Assembly: GCA_037903355.1 (NCBI GenBank)
Contig: JBAJFE010000032.1
Location: 186,001-250,000, forward strand
Source: Trichuris trichiura
Lineage: Eukaryota > Nematoda > Enoplea > Trichinellida > Trichuridae
Direction of reading: 5' to 3'
Length of the DNA: 64,000 bases
Below the pieces are notes generated by a model. The model was not told where the DNA came from, ran no database searches, and was given only the letters and a program-made list of their open reading frames with translations. The translations under genes were made by a program, and so were the position numbers. Shown here piece by piece: positions 10,538 through 23,197 of this stretch (positions within the stretch are counted from its first letter, which is position 1; every line of letters begins with the position of its first letter).

Positions 10538-13500
10538 TCAGACTTTCCATATAATCAAGTAGTTGGTGCTATCTTCCATGCCGAAGGAATCATCATTCTC
10601 GTCATTGGTGCCCTCCTGGTAATCTTCGAGTCCTTCTCCTCCGGATATAACGTAAACCTGAAAACCAATATCTGGTTCATCTAGCCGTCAAAATTTGTTC
10701 ACTTGTCGTTTAGCCGGTACGTTAACTGTTGGCTATATTGGTTAACCGTTTTCGCAACCTCGATAGTATTACTTGTTGCGTTGGTTAGTCAGAAAAAAAC
10801 TTATTAACGCAGTTTTGCTCGCGTTTTCCGACTGTACAACGCAATGTCGCGACAGCATTAGCCATAGTCGATCCGCGAAGGTAAAGAATTGATTTTTAAA
10901 CCCGTGAGATAATGTCAACCCAAATAAGTTACCTGAATTTCCAAATAATTCAAAATTTCTACAGTAACAAACAAACGACTAGCTTTGTGATTGGCTAGCG
11001 GCTAAGTTCTTGCATGGAGCGCCATCTATTTGTTCTGACAGCAAGCAAAAGCAGGTTTGATTGCTAAATTCCTACTCAACCCTTTCTTAAACTTATTGTC
11101 GAAGTGGTATGACGCCACAAGTAGCAAATTCTGTTGCCGGCGTTTCGTGACGTCAAGAGAGAAAGATTCCTAAGACAAAGATAATTGTTTGAAGGAAACT
11201 CCTTCAAACTATAAAGCCATTCATGAAGATTGTTCGGGACCGCTTCCTAATTGGGGAAGTTCTTACTTTTGAGTTATCTAATATTTTACAAGATCGTCTG
11301 AATAATGAGGGTATGTAACGTGTGCATAATATCTCTTATTTAAAGTCGTGATTAACCAAAGCTTAGCTGAAAAAAGTCAACTTTTGACCCTACCGGAATC
11401 AAGTGCCATAAAAAACGCTATTGTTAAGCCTTATGATCTGTAAAACGGCAAAACGTTGCAGAAAAATTAAGTTACAGTATGACAGACCGACTTTTAAACT
11501 GTGGCGCCATCGTCCCCGCTAGCAGAATTATTGCAAGTCGTTTAAACAGCATGGAAGACTTTGGAAATGATTAAAAAGTTAATGTTAGGACAAGCCATGT
11601 CCATCACGAGAAGCCTACGACGAGGGGAGCCTGAGAATCGTTTTATCTTCTGCGTACAGTACCTAACCTGCTTTTAGTTAGTCGGTCATTCTAGTGTGTT
11701 TTGCTGTAGTGTTGCCTGTTCTTACAAGTAAAAGCTGTCCTACTCGCTCCCAAAATCCCAACAGTTAAGCATACTGTATCCGCGCGATGTTGGCGGATTT
11801 AAAGAAAAAGTTTTTGCTTTTTGACCCTCAGCTACCGTAACGCCTGGAAAATGCAAGTTCTCTCCAAGAAAACATGTTAGCCATTGTGCTTACACTTTAC
11901 TTAAGCCTAAGGCAAAATATAAACCTTTCGTTTGGGCTTAAGCTAAGCTAAGAACAGAATAGGACCCGTGGTTTTAAAAAAGAAAACGCAGCTTCACTTT
12001 CCGTATCGTCCTTATCACTTTTGCAGGGTTGCCTTAATAAACATTTTCTCAGATTGACAAGCCAGACCTGTTTCAAACATTTGAAATTTACATTACAGTA
12101 GGCAAAGTACCTGCAGATACATTAACTGCAAGTTCGGATCACTTCATTCACCTACGCTACAGTTCAGCGTAGGTGACTGAAGTGATCCGACGCCATTCAT
12201 CGCCAACGAAGTACGCAAGCATAGCGGCGTAGTTACGCGCTATGCAGTGAAGTTAAAATGGAAATAAGTCGCCTGTGTAATTATTCAAATTTTTGAATGA
12301 TCGTTTAGTGATTTCTTTTGTTCATCAGCTGACAAGAGACAATTACTGCTTTTATCGCTTACGTTTCTTTGGTGAAGATTGGCTACGTTGAGCGACATTC
12401 GCCGTCTGCTTAAGTCGTTGGTCTTACTGCGTTTGCCGGACGTATAGTCGTCTACAGTGTGGTCAGGTACGTCGATGCTAACTAGAAATCTGCACGGACC
12501 CATATGGCCAATTCTTGTGCCTAAAATGGTTAATTGTCATTTTCTTAAAAAAAATAAAAGCAATTATTATTATTATTCAAAATAGAGCGTACTAAACAGA
12601 TTCGGCGTGGCGCTAATTTTGGAAGTTTGGTGAGCTACTTGCGGTGTAGATAGGTAGCAGAGCACTCCCGCTGACGTTCCTATCCACAGCATGTCCTTGC
12701 AGCACATCATTGTAGTGATTCGCAGGCAGGCTAACTTATGCTGACGAATAATATCGTCGCAGCCTATCAACAAGACATACTTATAAAAAAACACGCACTT
12801 TGTTGAGCTACAGAAGGTCAGTTACCCGCCAGCGTTTTGGTCACTGTTGGAGATATGCTAATTTCCATTAGACATTCGAACTTGCCGGCATGATAGAGTT
12901 TAACCACAGCGCTATTGTACATGGAAAGCCAGACGGCCAATGCATTAGCTGCTAGACAAGCGACGTAGCTTTCACGGTCGTTGTTGACCGCAAATAAGCA
13001 CTGTAAAGTGCGTATGTTGCCTATATATGGCTTAGGATTTTTTTTACCTCTATTTTAAGTGAATTCAAATTGATGACAAGCAGGTGATTCCTTGTACCGC
13101 ACCATAGTTTGTTCGTTGCTACGGTCATGGCTGAGACGGGCGGAAACTTATGCTCAATCTGCAGCATACGCAAATCACCCAACGTCCCTTTGTTGTCTTA
13201 AATAGGTCGTCTACGCTCAATAATGACAATGCGCCGTTTTCCCACCTTCATTGCACTCGTAGAAGCCTATGGTTCCGTTGCCCAAAGCAATGAAAATTTT
13301 CTCGTCGTAGTACCTAAGTCATCTTTGAGCTCTGAGGATAAATGGGGAGACAAATACCGCTTACGTCATACAACGAATGGGTGTTCCCAGTTGAGTTTCC
13401 AACTTGCACCTTCCGGGGTGATTGCAATCGTCTCGATCGTAGATTTGTATCCTTCAAAAATTCTTAACACTCCTTCCGCGAGTTACAGCAACAATAGATG

Positions 13501-14675
13501 TAGCTTACGCTCCATTTTCGGTTCCAACCCATGTTGTACAATGGAACAACCTGTCGTTAGGATCCAGTATGGCAGTCTCTTGGATTCCTACAATTGCATG
13601 CGGCAATTCATAAGTCGTACGGTACTTTTGTTAATAATTTTCAAGTACAGATATAAATGCATAAATTTTTCCGCTAGATGATTGTGTCAACTTACCGTCC
13701 GGTATCGATCCGTTTATTCTAATTGTCTCGCTGGCGCTTGTACTCTCCGCCGAAGATTCTCCGCAACTGGAGTCGCTGTAAAAATGCGAAAGAACGTTTG
13801 CCTCTCGCGGGATGCTCATAGACGAGTGAATATTACCTATCCAACTCGATGCTGGAGACGAGAACATGTTGGCATAATGAAGGGCAGCCTTTTGGGCAAA
13901 CAATTTGCTGCTTGTTCTCCTTGCTACTTTCGTACGTAACCTTTGGTTTTCTTGGTCCCAATTTTCTGCAGCTCAAAAGATTGAACGAGCGTATGTAAAT
14001 ATGGTACGTTGGGCTAATGGGTAACGGCTCACCTTGGCGAAATGTAGCACAAGCAGGATATTCTTGAGTTGCATAAGAAATTTACATTCAGGACGTCCAC
14101 TTCCGGGTGTAAGCTGAGCAGAAATACTTGACCGCTCATTTGATCCGACGAGCACATCCATACGTCGCATATTCCATTCATGGACCACGATGACGTGGCG
14201 CATGTGGAACTGAAAACGCTCCATAGGGAACCATACGTGATTGGTCGATTGGTGTTTGCTTACGTGGAAGCCTGAACGCGTCCGGTTGGCAGCTATGAAT
14301 TTAACGAAAACGGGCGGTTGTCGCTGCGACTGAGAAACAGCTAAAATATTCATTGCTTTGCCATTCAAACATTCGTATGGAATTAAAGCTTGATTATATA
14401 ACGTCAGTTAAAGTCGGTGTCGAAACATTTGCATATAAGGATCAGGTGTTCATTTCATTATTCAAAAAAAAGCATATTACGTATAGACGTACCGAATGCG
14501 CACTTTGCCTCTTCGAAATTCCGTTCCCACGTCAAACGATTGTCCGTACTTTTGAACGTCACCAAAAGGGGTTCGTTGCCAAATCTGCAACGTCATCAGT
14601 CAGCCGTTTGAGAAAACTGATGACGTCACAATACAGAAAAGCTATCTCTATCAAAAAGCTACTAAATGTATATGC

Positions 14676-14737
<62 letters not shown>

Positions 14738-15305
14738 TCCTTATGTTTAGGCGTAGGCTTTGGTAAAGGCAGAAGAGGATGTCCAGCAAACCTAAATTAT
14801 GACGATGGGACCATAACTGACAAAATCACGCCACATATTGTTGAAAAGATCAATGCTGAAAATCTGCGTAAGCCTATAGTATACTTTGCTCAGGTGCTAG
14901 AAATACAAACAGCATTCAGGGGCAGCGGAAAATTTGAATTTCTTATCGCTTACTCCCACGCAAATCTACAGTGGCGACATCTACGGGCAAAAAGTGGTAT
15001 TTTCTCGCTCTGTTATATGGCTGTGCTGTCCTTATGTTTTGGCTTGGGCTTAAGCTAAGATAGAGCACTGCGTCCAGCAAGGTTCCACTAGTAATGCACC
15101 CAGAATTTCTCACATCCTTGTGGGCTATCCTGCTCTCTTCTAGCCTAAGCCTAAGCCAAGACAAAAGGAATGTGTAGAGAGCAAAATAGCGAAAAAGAAC
15201 CCACTTTTCCTTGAGGTAGGTGTCGCCACCGTAGGTTTGCAGCGGCATTGGTGAAAAGACTTGATTTAATACTTTGCCATTCAGTCGTTTGGCGTTGTAC
15301 AGAAC

Positions 15306-15361
<56 letters not shown>

Positions 15362-18300
15362 CGGACTTATAGGGAAATGTGTTTCCCAGTATATTTGCTA
15401 CGCTGCGGATGAAATGCGTCAGTTCCAAGAGCACTGCACAGTAGCGTACCTGATTTTCTCCTTACAGACTTACGCGCCAACTATGACAGGCAGCAGCGCC
15501 GCCGTGAAAAGAAAAGTTATTACGCTAAGGATCTCTTCTCTTGTTTACACGCAAGCAATACAGTATACTCATAGTAATCAGGTTTGTTCTACTCGTACGC
15601 ATGTGCTAACAAAGACAACACTGACTATTTATTTCTTTTCACGTAATGCCCTCTTATTCTGCCCTTAACTAAGCTCAGGCGAACTATAAGCCTTAAGTTT
15701 ATGTTTAGGCTTAGGCGATGGCAGAATAGGATGGTCGGCAAAGTCGCAATACGACAGTGTGACGAATAGCCGCACAATCGGTGTTCTTAATCATACTGTA
15801 AGTTTACTTGTAGGACAACCTGATCATTGTCAGGTTACTGTATTATTTGCGGGAAAGTAAAGGAAGAGACTCGAGAAAGTCGAAGTTCATCGAGGCCGAA
15901 ATCTGTTATGGGAATTTCTTGAGAGCGTTCGTTCCTATTCAAAATTAGCATTGCTGGCCTTTGTTTTCCGTGCGCAAAATGATTACGTTTTAAAGAAAAA
16001 CAACTTTAAGCAGCATTTCAGAGAACACGAAGTATGTCGTACACGTTACAAAAAAAATCAACTAAATTAATCACCTTTGACAGGGTTCTACCGTAGGATA
16101 AAGACCTACTCATCGCTTTGAATGATTCAAAATTTATAGTTACGTAGTACACTCTAAATGAGAGATATGCTCGGAAGGAATTGAAGATAATACTCAGTTG
16201 TCACGAGAAGATTCAGTGACGTCAGACTGCGATCTTTGATCAATTCTTCGTGGCGGGAACCCAGAGTGACCTTAATAAAGTCGACTAGATTTTCCACCTC
16301 CTTGCTGACTGTCTGAAATACAATTCCTACAATTTCAAAGGTCTTTTTCCGTACACAATGGCTCATACCCTGTGGTCAACCTTCAGCAGCATGGTCAGTT
16401 CTGCCAGTTTGCCCGCAACCCGCAGGTCTTCCTGCAAATTTGCTATTTCTTCCTTCACCTTCATAATGAGCTGTTTGTTGTCTGAAAGAGAAAATGTTGC
16501 CGAGAAAAGAAGTGCCAAAATGGGTCAGTGTTACTGTCGACGACGCAGAGATCTTGTAGCGACAGCTTGAGGAGCAGTTTGAATTTTCGAGTTTCAAAAA
16601 AGTTTCTCGTAATACCCGGCGTGGCACTGAGGCATCAATCCGTATGATGTTCACAGGCACAAAGGTGGATTCAATATACATACTTTTGGGTTGCTTTGGT
16701 CAGAGCGGCGCCCGCTTTGGCTGTCACTGTCGTTATTAGAAGAAGATCGGAGAACAGAAAGAGGCAACGATCTCGAATTCCATTTGCGGTCTGAAAAATT
16801 TGCATAAACATAAGAAAAACAAGCCCTGAACACAGTATGCTTACGTCCACTTGGACAAGGTCGCAACGATAGTAGATTCGTTCCGGAGAAACAAGCTAAA
16901 AAGGCAAAAACGATTAGGCGGTGGAACTGCGTAGGCGTTCAGTTGATCATACGTCGTCCAAGCCTTCTACTATGGCTTCTATTTCTCGCAGCTTTTGCTG
17001 CATTTGGTCAGAGAAACCCGTTTCTTGCTGGGTTTGGTCAATTTTGTTGGCCAACTCGTGTAGCACCTTTCCCGCCCGAAGTAGCAACGCGTGATCCGGA
17101 TGTTCAACGGAAGTATGCTTCAACAACTCCTAAAAGAAGAGTTTTATTTTTAAAAAAAACACATCTCCTTTTATGGTACTTTCAGCAGCAGTTCGTAACG
17201 TGGAATACGCTGTACAGGCATGATTAAGAGAGCGTCCAAGCTTAGCTTGTTCATATGTTCCCTTGAACATCGCTACAAGCAAAGAACAGAATGATAAGGA
17301 AAGCTTGGATTTCTTTAGCGTCTTACCTCCAAATACTTTGCAAAAGCAGGTTTAGCACTACAAGCTTTTCGAATTGCCAATCTTGCATTTTTCCAGTTGT
17401 TAATGAACGCCATATACGTATCAATGACGCACTGTTTGGTGAACTACAGCAAAACCCTAATCATCATCACCGCCGACAAAGACTATCAAAAAATGGATAT
17501 ACGTTTGCCAGTAGGATGTCGCCTATCTTTTGCTTATTATCCCAAAAGTCTATACGTGATTTTAGAGCTTTCAAAAAGGCTTCGTGGTAGGCCAACATCT
17601 CCGGAACTTGAAAAAATATTTCGTTGAGGGTTCCCAGTTCAACCAGGCTGCACAGCTCCGGCCTTTTCAACGGCCTCAGATACTTCTACAACAAATGAAC
17701 GTACCGTCTATGCTAAAGCAATGTCTCTTGCCCAAATAGAGAAGGCAGCTTACGTGAACGAGCAGCTTTAAATTTTCAACGTAAGAATTTTCTGTCTCAA
17801 CAAGCTCCTTGACAATATGGGTCCTCGTATCCTGAAAAAGCAATCAGAGCTCAAGCAGAGAAGACCGTTAAAAGCAGCCCTACACCTTCTGATGGAAAAT
17901 TCAAAATTCCAGCTAATTATTGACACTTGTAATTCTTTACTTTATTCGAAAAGCCACTGGCGTCAAACGATTGCGGCGTCGTAAAGTGGCTGGGCAAAAT
18001 ATATTGATGTATTTATTTACTGACTTAGCTTATCGTGAGCTTTTGTTGCATTTTTTAAACTTAAAAAAATTTAAGGTTTAACAAAGCTACATTTAAAAAT
18101 GCTGAAATCTGTTGCAGCTTTTTAGCGAAAGCGGACAATTATAATATTAAAGACATTAATAGCAAACTAAGTTGCGGAAAGAGTCGTAACTTAAAATTGA
18201 TGTGTACAATAAAATAGGCTATTGGAATCGTCAGCTGCTTTACGCATCGTAATAAAAAACAACTGCCTTACACAGCTGACAATGAGCAAAAAGCAATGCA

Positions 18301-21077
18301 ACCTGAACACTCATAGCAATCAACTTTCGAGCAGCTATCTTCGCTTTGCCTTTTCAACAAAGTTGTTTACCCTCAAAGCCGAGAGCTTAAGCGATTCAAA
18401 AACGAAACTTAGCGTTCGTTCGGATGTTTACAAAAAAAATATAACAGATTGGCAAACTAAAATAAACTATCAAAACGACCAAACAGCTCTCCTCATTATG
18501 AACGGAAGCGCGTAGTTGGCAAAAGACAGTCGGAAATAGTCATCGATTGAATAAAACTGGTCCGAAGGAGTGATAAAATATTAAGGATTAACCGATAAAC
18601 ATTTCCGGCGACGCCAACTTTTTATACAATTCCAACAGGGCGAACCAACGTCACACTCTGAGCATACAATATTAATAATAACTTTTTCTTTAGGCTAAGC
18701 TGGAAGTTTGCTTACGAAAAAAATAGTGCGACGAAAGTTGTTGACTTTTCTTTTTTTTTGTTGCACAATTTGTTGTTTATCGGCTGAAAAAATGCGTATG
18801 ATATTTTGGGAAGGAAACGTCGACCCAAAAACTGCGCCATTTGTTAAAAACCGCGGATTACGATCGCTTTGCAAGCAAGCAAAGCTGGCAAACAGCTTTG
18901 GCCGTCTCGTTTTCGCGAGACGACGCAAAATCGGCGCTGTCACTTCGGAAAGAGCACGCAGCCGACTGGAAATTATTGCGTAATGCGATCTGCGCAACAT
19001 CATATGACGTAACAAAACAAGCGCTCTATTGTTAATAACAACAAAGCATATTGACTCGCCTAGCGGAAAGTCACGTGAAGGAAACAAAATACTTTGTCTT
19101 ATTAATAATAATAACAATAAAAGCCCTGCTTTCAGACTAAGCTATTTCCGCTCGCAGAAAAAAAAATTACCAACTATCCAACATCACATTTTTTGTTTGA
19201 AGTCATTCTACTCGCAAAGTAAAATAAAGTTTGAAGCTGAACACCGACAACCGAAGCGTCTGTCCAGTTCAAATTAAATTAAAAGCTTCTTTTTTTTACA
19301 GCGAAGTCGTAGGAAGAGAGATGAACCTGCACATCGATTAAGCTGTGAGAAAATGTCAACTGGACTCAAAGCTCCAACGTTAACCTTTCGTGCAACCATT
19401 TTTGGCTAAACGCATTTGCAAGCACTCAGCTGTGGTTTAGCAAAACGCCGCAGGTCGCATTCTTCTCTTTAAGCGCCATATGAACTCACACTTCGGTTAC
19501 TGTAGACAAGTCATATTTAGCGCTTTACGGCTGAGATAAAGCTCGCAGCTTCACTATAGGCATATTTTCTGAATTTGCATAATCTCTAATAGATTGATTT
19601 CCTTTTCTTTTTAGCCAAATAAAAGCAAAGAAATGACAAAAACTGCTACCTGATGTTTTCTTATGGATCCTTTGGAACGCCGGCGCCATAATAGCATATC
19701 GGCTTGTAGGAACGAATCGCTATCGGAGATCAGTTCACTTTGGCGAAGATTGTTGTGCTGCGAAAATTCAGCCGACGTTGTTGACGACTCGGACACGTCG
19801 GGAGAGGACAGGTGAGCATCGTCTTCTTGTGAATTAAAGCCGTTAATTTCGTCGGCCTGATCGGATGCGCGACCATCCGACGAACGAAGAGACTTCAATA
19901 AGCTCGTGAACCGATTGACGCTGTCCAAAGCGTCCAAATTGCGTAAAGATTCAAGGTCCATCCGATGGTGGTGATACGCCTGAAGATTATCCCTGTCCAC
20001 GGCGTTGGTCATCCTACGCTGGGCCGACCGAGACCTTTGGTGAACCTCGCGTTCCGGGGCCATTTTCACAAAGTCGGCGGCGTCCATTTTTCGATACGCC
20101 GCGTAGGAACGAGGCTCCACAGGTTCGACAAAGCCAGTTTTCTCGCCTTCGCAAAATGGATCCCGCTTAACCGCTTTTGATCGCTCCGGATCCGAATGAT
20201 CCGAGTAGAGCCGCTCTCTACGAATTTTGTCCGCTATATAGGATTGGTGCAGGCTGCGAGACATGTCGGACCGCTTTACCGAAGGTAGAAATTGAATAAT
20301 ACCTCTTGGCTGGCCGCCAAGTCGGGTAGTGATCCCTGAACGTCTCCTTAAAGCAGTGCTGTCCATCTGAGGTCCGTTTCCATCGGTGATTCGCATGCCA
20401 GCTGTAAAGTCACTTAAGCGACGACGATTCCGACGAGACAGGGCTTCAATGGACTGAGCCGCACCTTGAAGTTCGCGTATTTGCGTATCCCTGTACCCAT
20501 CAGGATAAACGGTCAAAAGAGATGGTTCCGGTTCGTCCTCTGCTTTATGACCGTCATTGGCAAACGAACCTCGAGGGGTTGACCAAACAATATCTTCAGA
20601 GCTGGGATGCATTGCTACCGGTGGAGAATTAGACGACGGTGAAAAACTGCTGGAAGCACTTTGCCCAGGCGAAGATATCCGACTAGCCGATGGCCCTCTC
20701 AGCGTGGGATAAAACAGGCCGGGAGATTCTTCGGATCTGTAACGTTCGACAAACACATCGTCGTCGTCGTTTATTTCCGTCGGTTCGGAATACGTCTTTC
20801 TTAGCCTTCTACCGTTGGATACAAAACTTGGCAAAGAAGGCTTGACATGAACCCCGCGTTTGTTCAATGGTGAAAGCGTCTTCCTGCGATACAGCCATTC
20901 CTGACTACTGTTCGATGACCCAACTGCAAACTTTGGTCGGCTACATTCATTGGTGAAATAATAGCGAGATTCAGCGGATGGCGACAACGTGAAGCTTCTC
21001 GAATGTCGCTCCCGCCTTCGTCGACGCGACGACATTTTACCCGACGACGTAACGTCCATTGAAGGCACAATAGAGAC
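10538..21077 (-). CDS. ARHGEF17: ARHGEF17 (TEM4/p164-RhoGEF)-like Rho guanine-nucleotide exchange factor
   Basis: A multi-exon gene was read by homology and splice sites. A 1.4-kb exon (21077 to 19650) encodes a disordered Ser/Arg-rich N-terminus and ends in phase 0 at CATCAG|GTAGCAG. The next exon (17831 to 17754) opens the DH domain (VKELVETENSYVENL). DH exons 17686-17503, 17443-17327 and onward to about 16960 carry MPVQRIPRYELLLK and ELLKHTSVEHPDH. Then come a PH-like part (RDRCLFLFSDLLLITT, about 16800-16690), coiled coil (about 16480-16370), VWMCSSDQMSGQVFLLSL (about 14190-14100) and propeller repeats with LWCGTRNHLLVINL (about 13110), DDIIRQHKLACLRIT and LWIGTSAGV (about 12770-12650) and GHMGPCRFLV (about 12500). 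The last exon (10657 to 10538) ends NYLIIWKV, the family C-terminus. It activates Rho-type GTPases at actin and junctions. Joining the N-terminal exon to the DH exons across 1.8 kb rests on matching phase only. The first exon and true start are not settled; an in-frame ATG lies at 21059. Confidence 0.8.
10658..12330. other. Large last intron of the ARHGEF17-like gene
   Basis: This lies between the GHMGPCRFLV exon, whose likely donor is near 12362, and the terminal exon at 10657. It contains the hairpin at 12134-12190 and, around 11890-11960, a weak antisense match to the dispersed repeat. No other gene was recognised. Confidence 0.5.
12134..12190. repeat. 25-bp-stem hairpin (inverted repeat) inside an intron
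   Basis: The left arm 12134-12158 and right arm 12166-12190 are reverse complements with one mismatch, separated by 7 nt (acagttc). It lies in an ARHGEF17 intron. It may be a small fold-back repeat or a hairpin RNA; nothing decides between them. Confidence 0.8.
14676..14738. repeat. (TAT)n trinucleotide microsatellite
   Basis: About 20 uninterrupted TTA/TAT units lie in an intron of the ARHGEF17-like gene. It creates artificial poly-Tyr and poly-Ile ORFs on the plus strand. Confidence 0.98.
15306..15360. repeat. (TA)n dinucleotide microsatellite
   Basis: About 27 TA units in the same intron produce a spurious (Ile-Tyr)n ORF on the minus strand. Confidence 0.98.
15560..15770 (+). repeat. Dispersed repeat, copy 2
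   Basis: This matches copy 1: GGTTTGTTCTACT near 15580, a CTTATTCTGCCCTTAACT block, then TTATGTTTAGGCTTAGGCG and GGCAGAATAGGATGG near 15700-15735. It sits in an ARHGEF17 intron. Confidence 0.5.
17832..19649. other. 1.8-kb intron (or intergenic gap) before the DH exons
   Basis: This separates the disordered N-terminal exon from the first DH exon. ORFs on both strands at 18695-19117 overlap each other, lack domain matches and mostly start without ATG. No feature is supported. Confidence 0.4.
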
Positions 21078-23062
21078 CTGAATGAATTGAAGAAAAAACT
21101 TTGCCCTTCACGTAGGCGCACGCTTGTACGTGCTTTCTCAATTCGTTTACGAGCAACAGCTGCGGCTTTTGACCTGCTGATGTTGGCTGTCAGCAGAAGG
21201 CATTTGGGAACTTCGTGGGACGACCAATGGTCAACCTGCCAACTCCGCAGGTCATTCAAAGGCCAATCATTCGCACAAACTAGACGAAAGCAAAAGGAAG
21301 CAATGGTCAACGATGGAATAAGCCAAACTGCTCCGAAGATGCTCAAAGTAAAGCAATCGTCGTCAGCTATTCGTTATTGAACTGCCAGGAATGACACCTC
21401 TTCAAGTTAACCAAAAGACGAACAGTTGCTGCTTCGAATCTAAAATCTGATACTGACTGCGGCCCGCGCGAAGCATCGTCGCGTTAACGGCCGTATTGGC
21501 GTTCTCCGAACGAACAGAAAATCATGTATATTGAAGGAATGTTCAAAAAACACATTGGCACTTCATGGCCGCATATTATACATTCATTCTTAGTTGTTCT
21601 ACTCTTTTCGCGATGGTATAAATACACATAGTCAAGCGCGCTAATGCACCCTTTTTCAATGCGCGGAAAATTTCAGTCTTCAGCTCGACTCTTGACAGCC
21701 ACCTTTGCCGCGACGGTCAATTGATTTGATTGAAAGATCGCAATGTCAATAGAATGCTTTTCGTCCGATAGCCGACAGTAGCCGGTGAATAAAAGGCGGA
21801 CAACTTGCCGCCCAACAGCAAAAGCCAAAGACACGTCATTTCCGTCGTTGTTAAAGTTGCCAACCCACTGCGTGGCACCTGATTTTTCCTTAAAACACAT
21901 CGGCAGCAAAACGAATTCCGCTCAATGCGCTTATGTCGATGGAATGCGAGGTAAATAACAAAGCGATAGCTTTGAAAAAGCGCGACCTGTCGAAAAGCTT
22001 TTCAAATCATAGTCGAACTATTCGCCAATTCGTCATGGTACGCGGATACGGGAAATGGGCCCTTCGTGTCGCCGCGGAAAAGCGATTACTCATCAATGAA
22101 CGTAATTTTGAATTTACGCTTTAATTGTTCATGTCGGAAGTTGAACAAGCGCCCAACGTGGATTCGGCCATTCGTCGGCGAAACAATTCGTATCCTGTTT
22201 TCCTGATGAGCTGGAATGCTGTTTGACGATTCAAGTACAAAGCGCAAAATTTATTAAACTTGCTAGTCAATAGCGTTCGTCACTTTTTGTTAAAGTTTTT
22301 TTGAAAAAATCCCCATTTGCGCTACCCGGAAAAGTACACTAATACTCGTCGAATGAATGAAGCTGCTGCATCAATGAAAAATGCGTACGCGCTGAGGAAA
22401 AGCGATAAGACCTGATAAGAACAGGAAGTTGCTTTAAGTGCTTAGAAAGCAAACGCAATTAGGCTGCAAAGGAGATACGGTCAGGGAAGGATTCAAACTC
22501 GAGCAGAAAACTTTCTTTTACGTAAGGCTTACAGGCATGGCAAAAGCCCAACCTTATAAGCTGTTTTTAATAAAGTAATAATACTAATACTTTCATTTTT
22601 TTAATGAGAATTTAAAAAAAGACTGAACGTACCTGCATTCACTTTACGTAACGTATGATTGCTGTTTGAAAATGTTTGCTTTTGCAGCGCCAAAGGCATC
22701 GTCGCTTGAAAAAAAATGGGGACGCTGACAAGCAGCTTTCTCTTTCGATTTCGCGACGGGAACGCTAATACAATTTGGTAAAAAAATTAACTCAGTTTTT
22801 AACAAGCCGCAATGTGAAGGCAGAGTTTTCTATCCTCACCGCGTGGGCTGCTACTTTGCCGTAGAACGCTGGACCACCACAACGCATTTTCTGCTGCAGA
22901 TCAATTCTACTTTATTGCCATTCGCGCGGCGCATGTCAACTTTAGGCTTTTTTCTAAGCTGTTTCTAAGAAATACAGTAAACAGTATAATCAGGTACTAT
23001 ATAATACTGCATTCGAAATGCAGTTAAAATTTTAAAAGGTATACTGCGTAATTAGCATAAAC
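21078..23062. other. Region upstream of the ARHGEF17-like gene, no gene recognised
   Basis: A minus-strand ORF at 21909-21673 (78 residues, GNFNNDGNDVSLAFAVG) and one at 21346-21087 with a signal-peptide-like start (MSIFGAVWLIPSLTIASFCF) could be exons of unknown genes or an upstream exon of the RhoGEF. No phase-compatible join to the 21077 acceptor was found. A segment at 22629-22687 resembles the right flank of PLE-A. Confidence 0.35.
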
Positions 23063-23071
23063 GTACCTGCA
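23063..23071. repeat. Left target-site duplication of PLE-A
   Basis: GTACCTGCA here is repeated at 30901-30909, directly after the right inverted terminus of the element. Confidence 0.6.
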
Positions 23072-23167
23072 AACGTGGTGTCTTGGTACGGGACCGTATA
23101 TTTTCATAATGAAAAAACTTTATTACGGAACAGTTCCTGTTTATGTATATAGAGAAGAGACTCCGGA

Positions 23168-23197
23168 GCTTTCGGGTCATTCGAGACCCGTCATCAG
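23168..23197 (-). ncRNA. Hammerhead-like motif in left terminus of PLE-A
   Basis: The minus strand reads CTGATGA, a GGGTC/GACCC stem with a 6-nt loop, then GAAAGC. PLEs are known to carry hammerhead ribozymes in their terminal repeats. Here an extra C follows CTGATGA and stem III is poor, so activity is uncertain. Confidence 0.4.

Noticed and set aside
14353..15434. ORFs with long Tyr, Ile or Ile-Tyr runs
   Set aside because: They are translations of the (TAT)n and (TA)n microsatellites in an intron.
18695..19117. Overlapping ORFs on both strands (140 and 91 residues)
   Set aside because: They are mutually antisense with no domain and an uncertain start, in what is probably an intron.
20864..21346. 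Secreted protein with signal peptide (MSIFGAVWLIPSLT) as its own gene
   Set aside because: Its second half is an out-of-frame shadow of the RhoGEF N-terminal exon. The first half may be an exon but cannot be joined in phase.
22480..22560. Minus-strand GAGTTTGAATCC resembling a tRNA T-arm
   Set aside because: The remaining arms do not fold into a cloverleaf.
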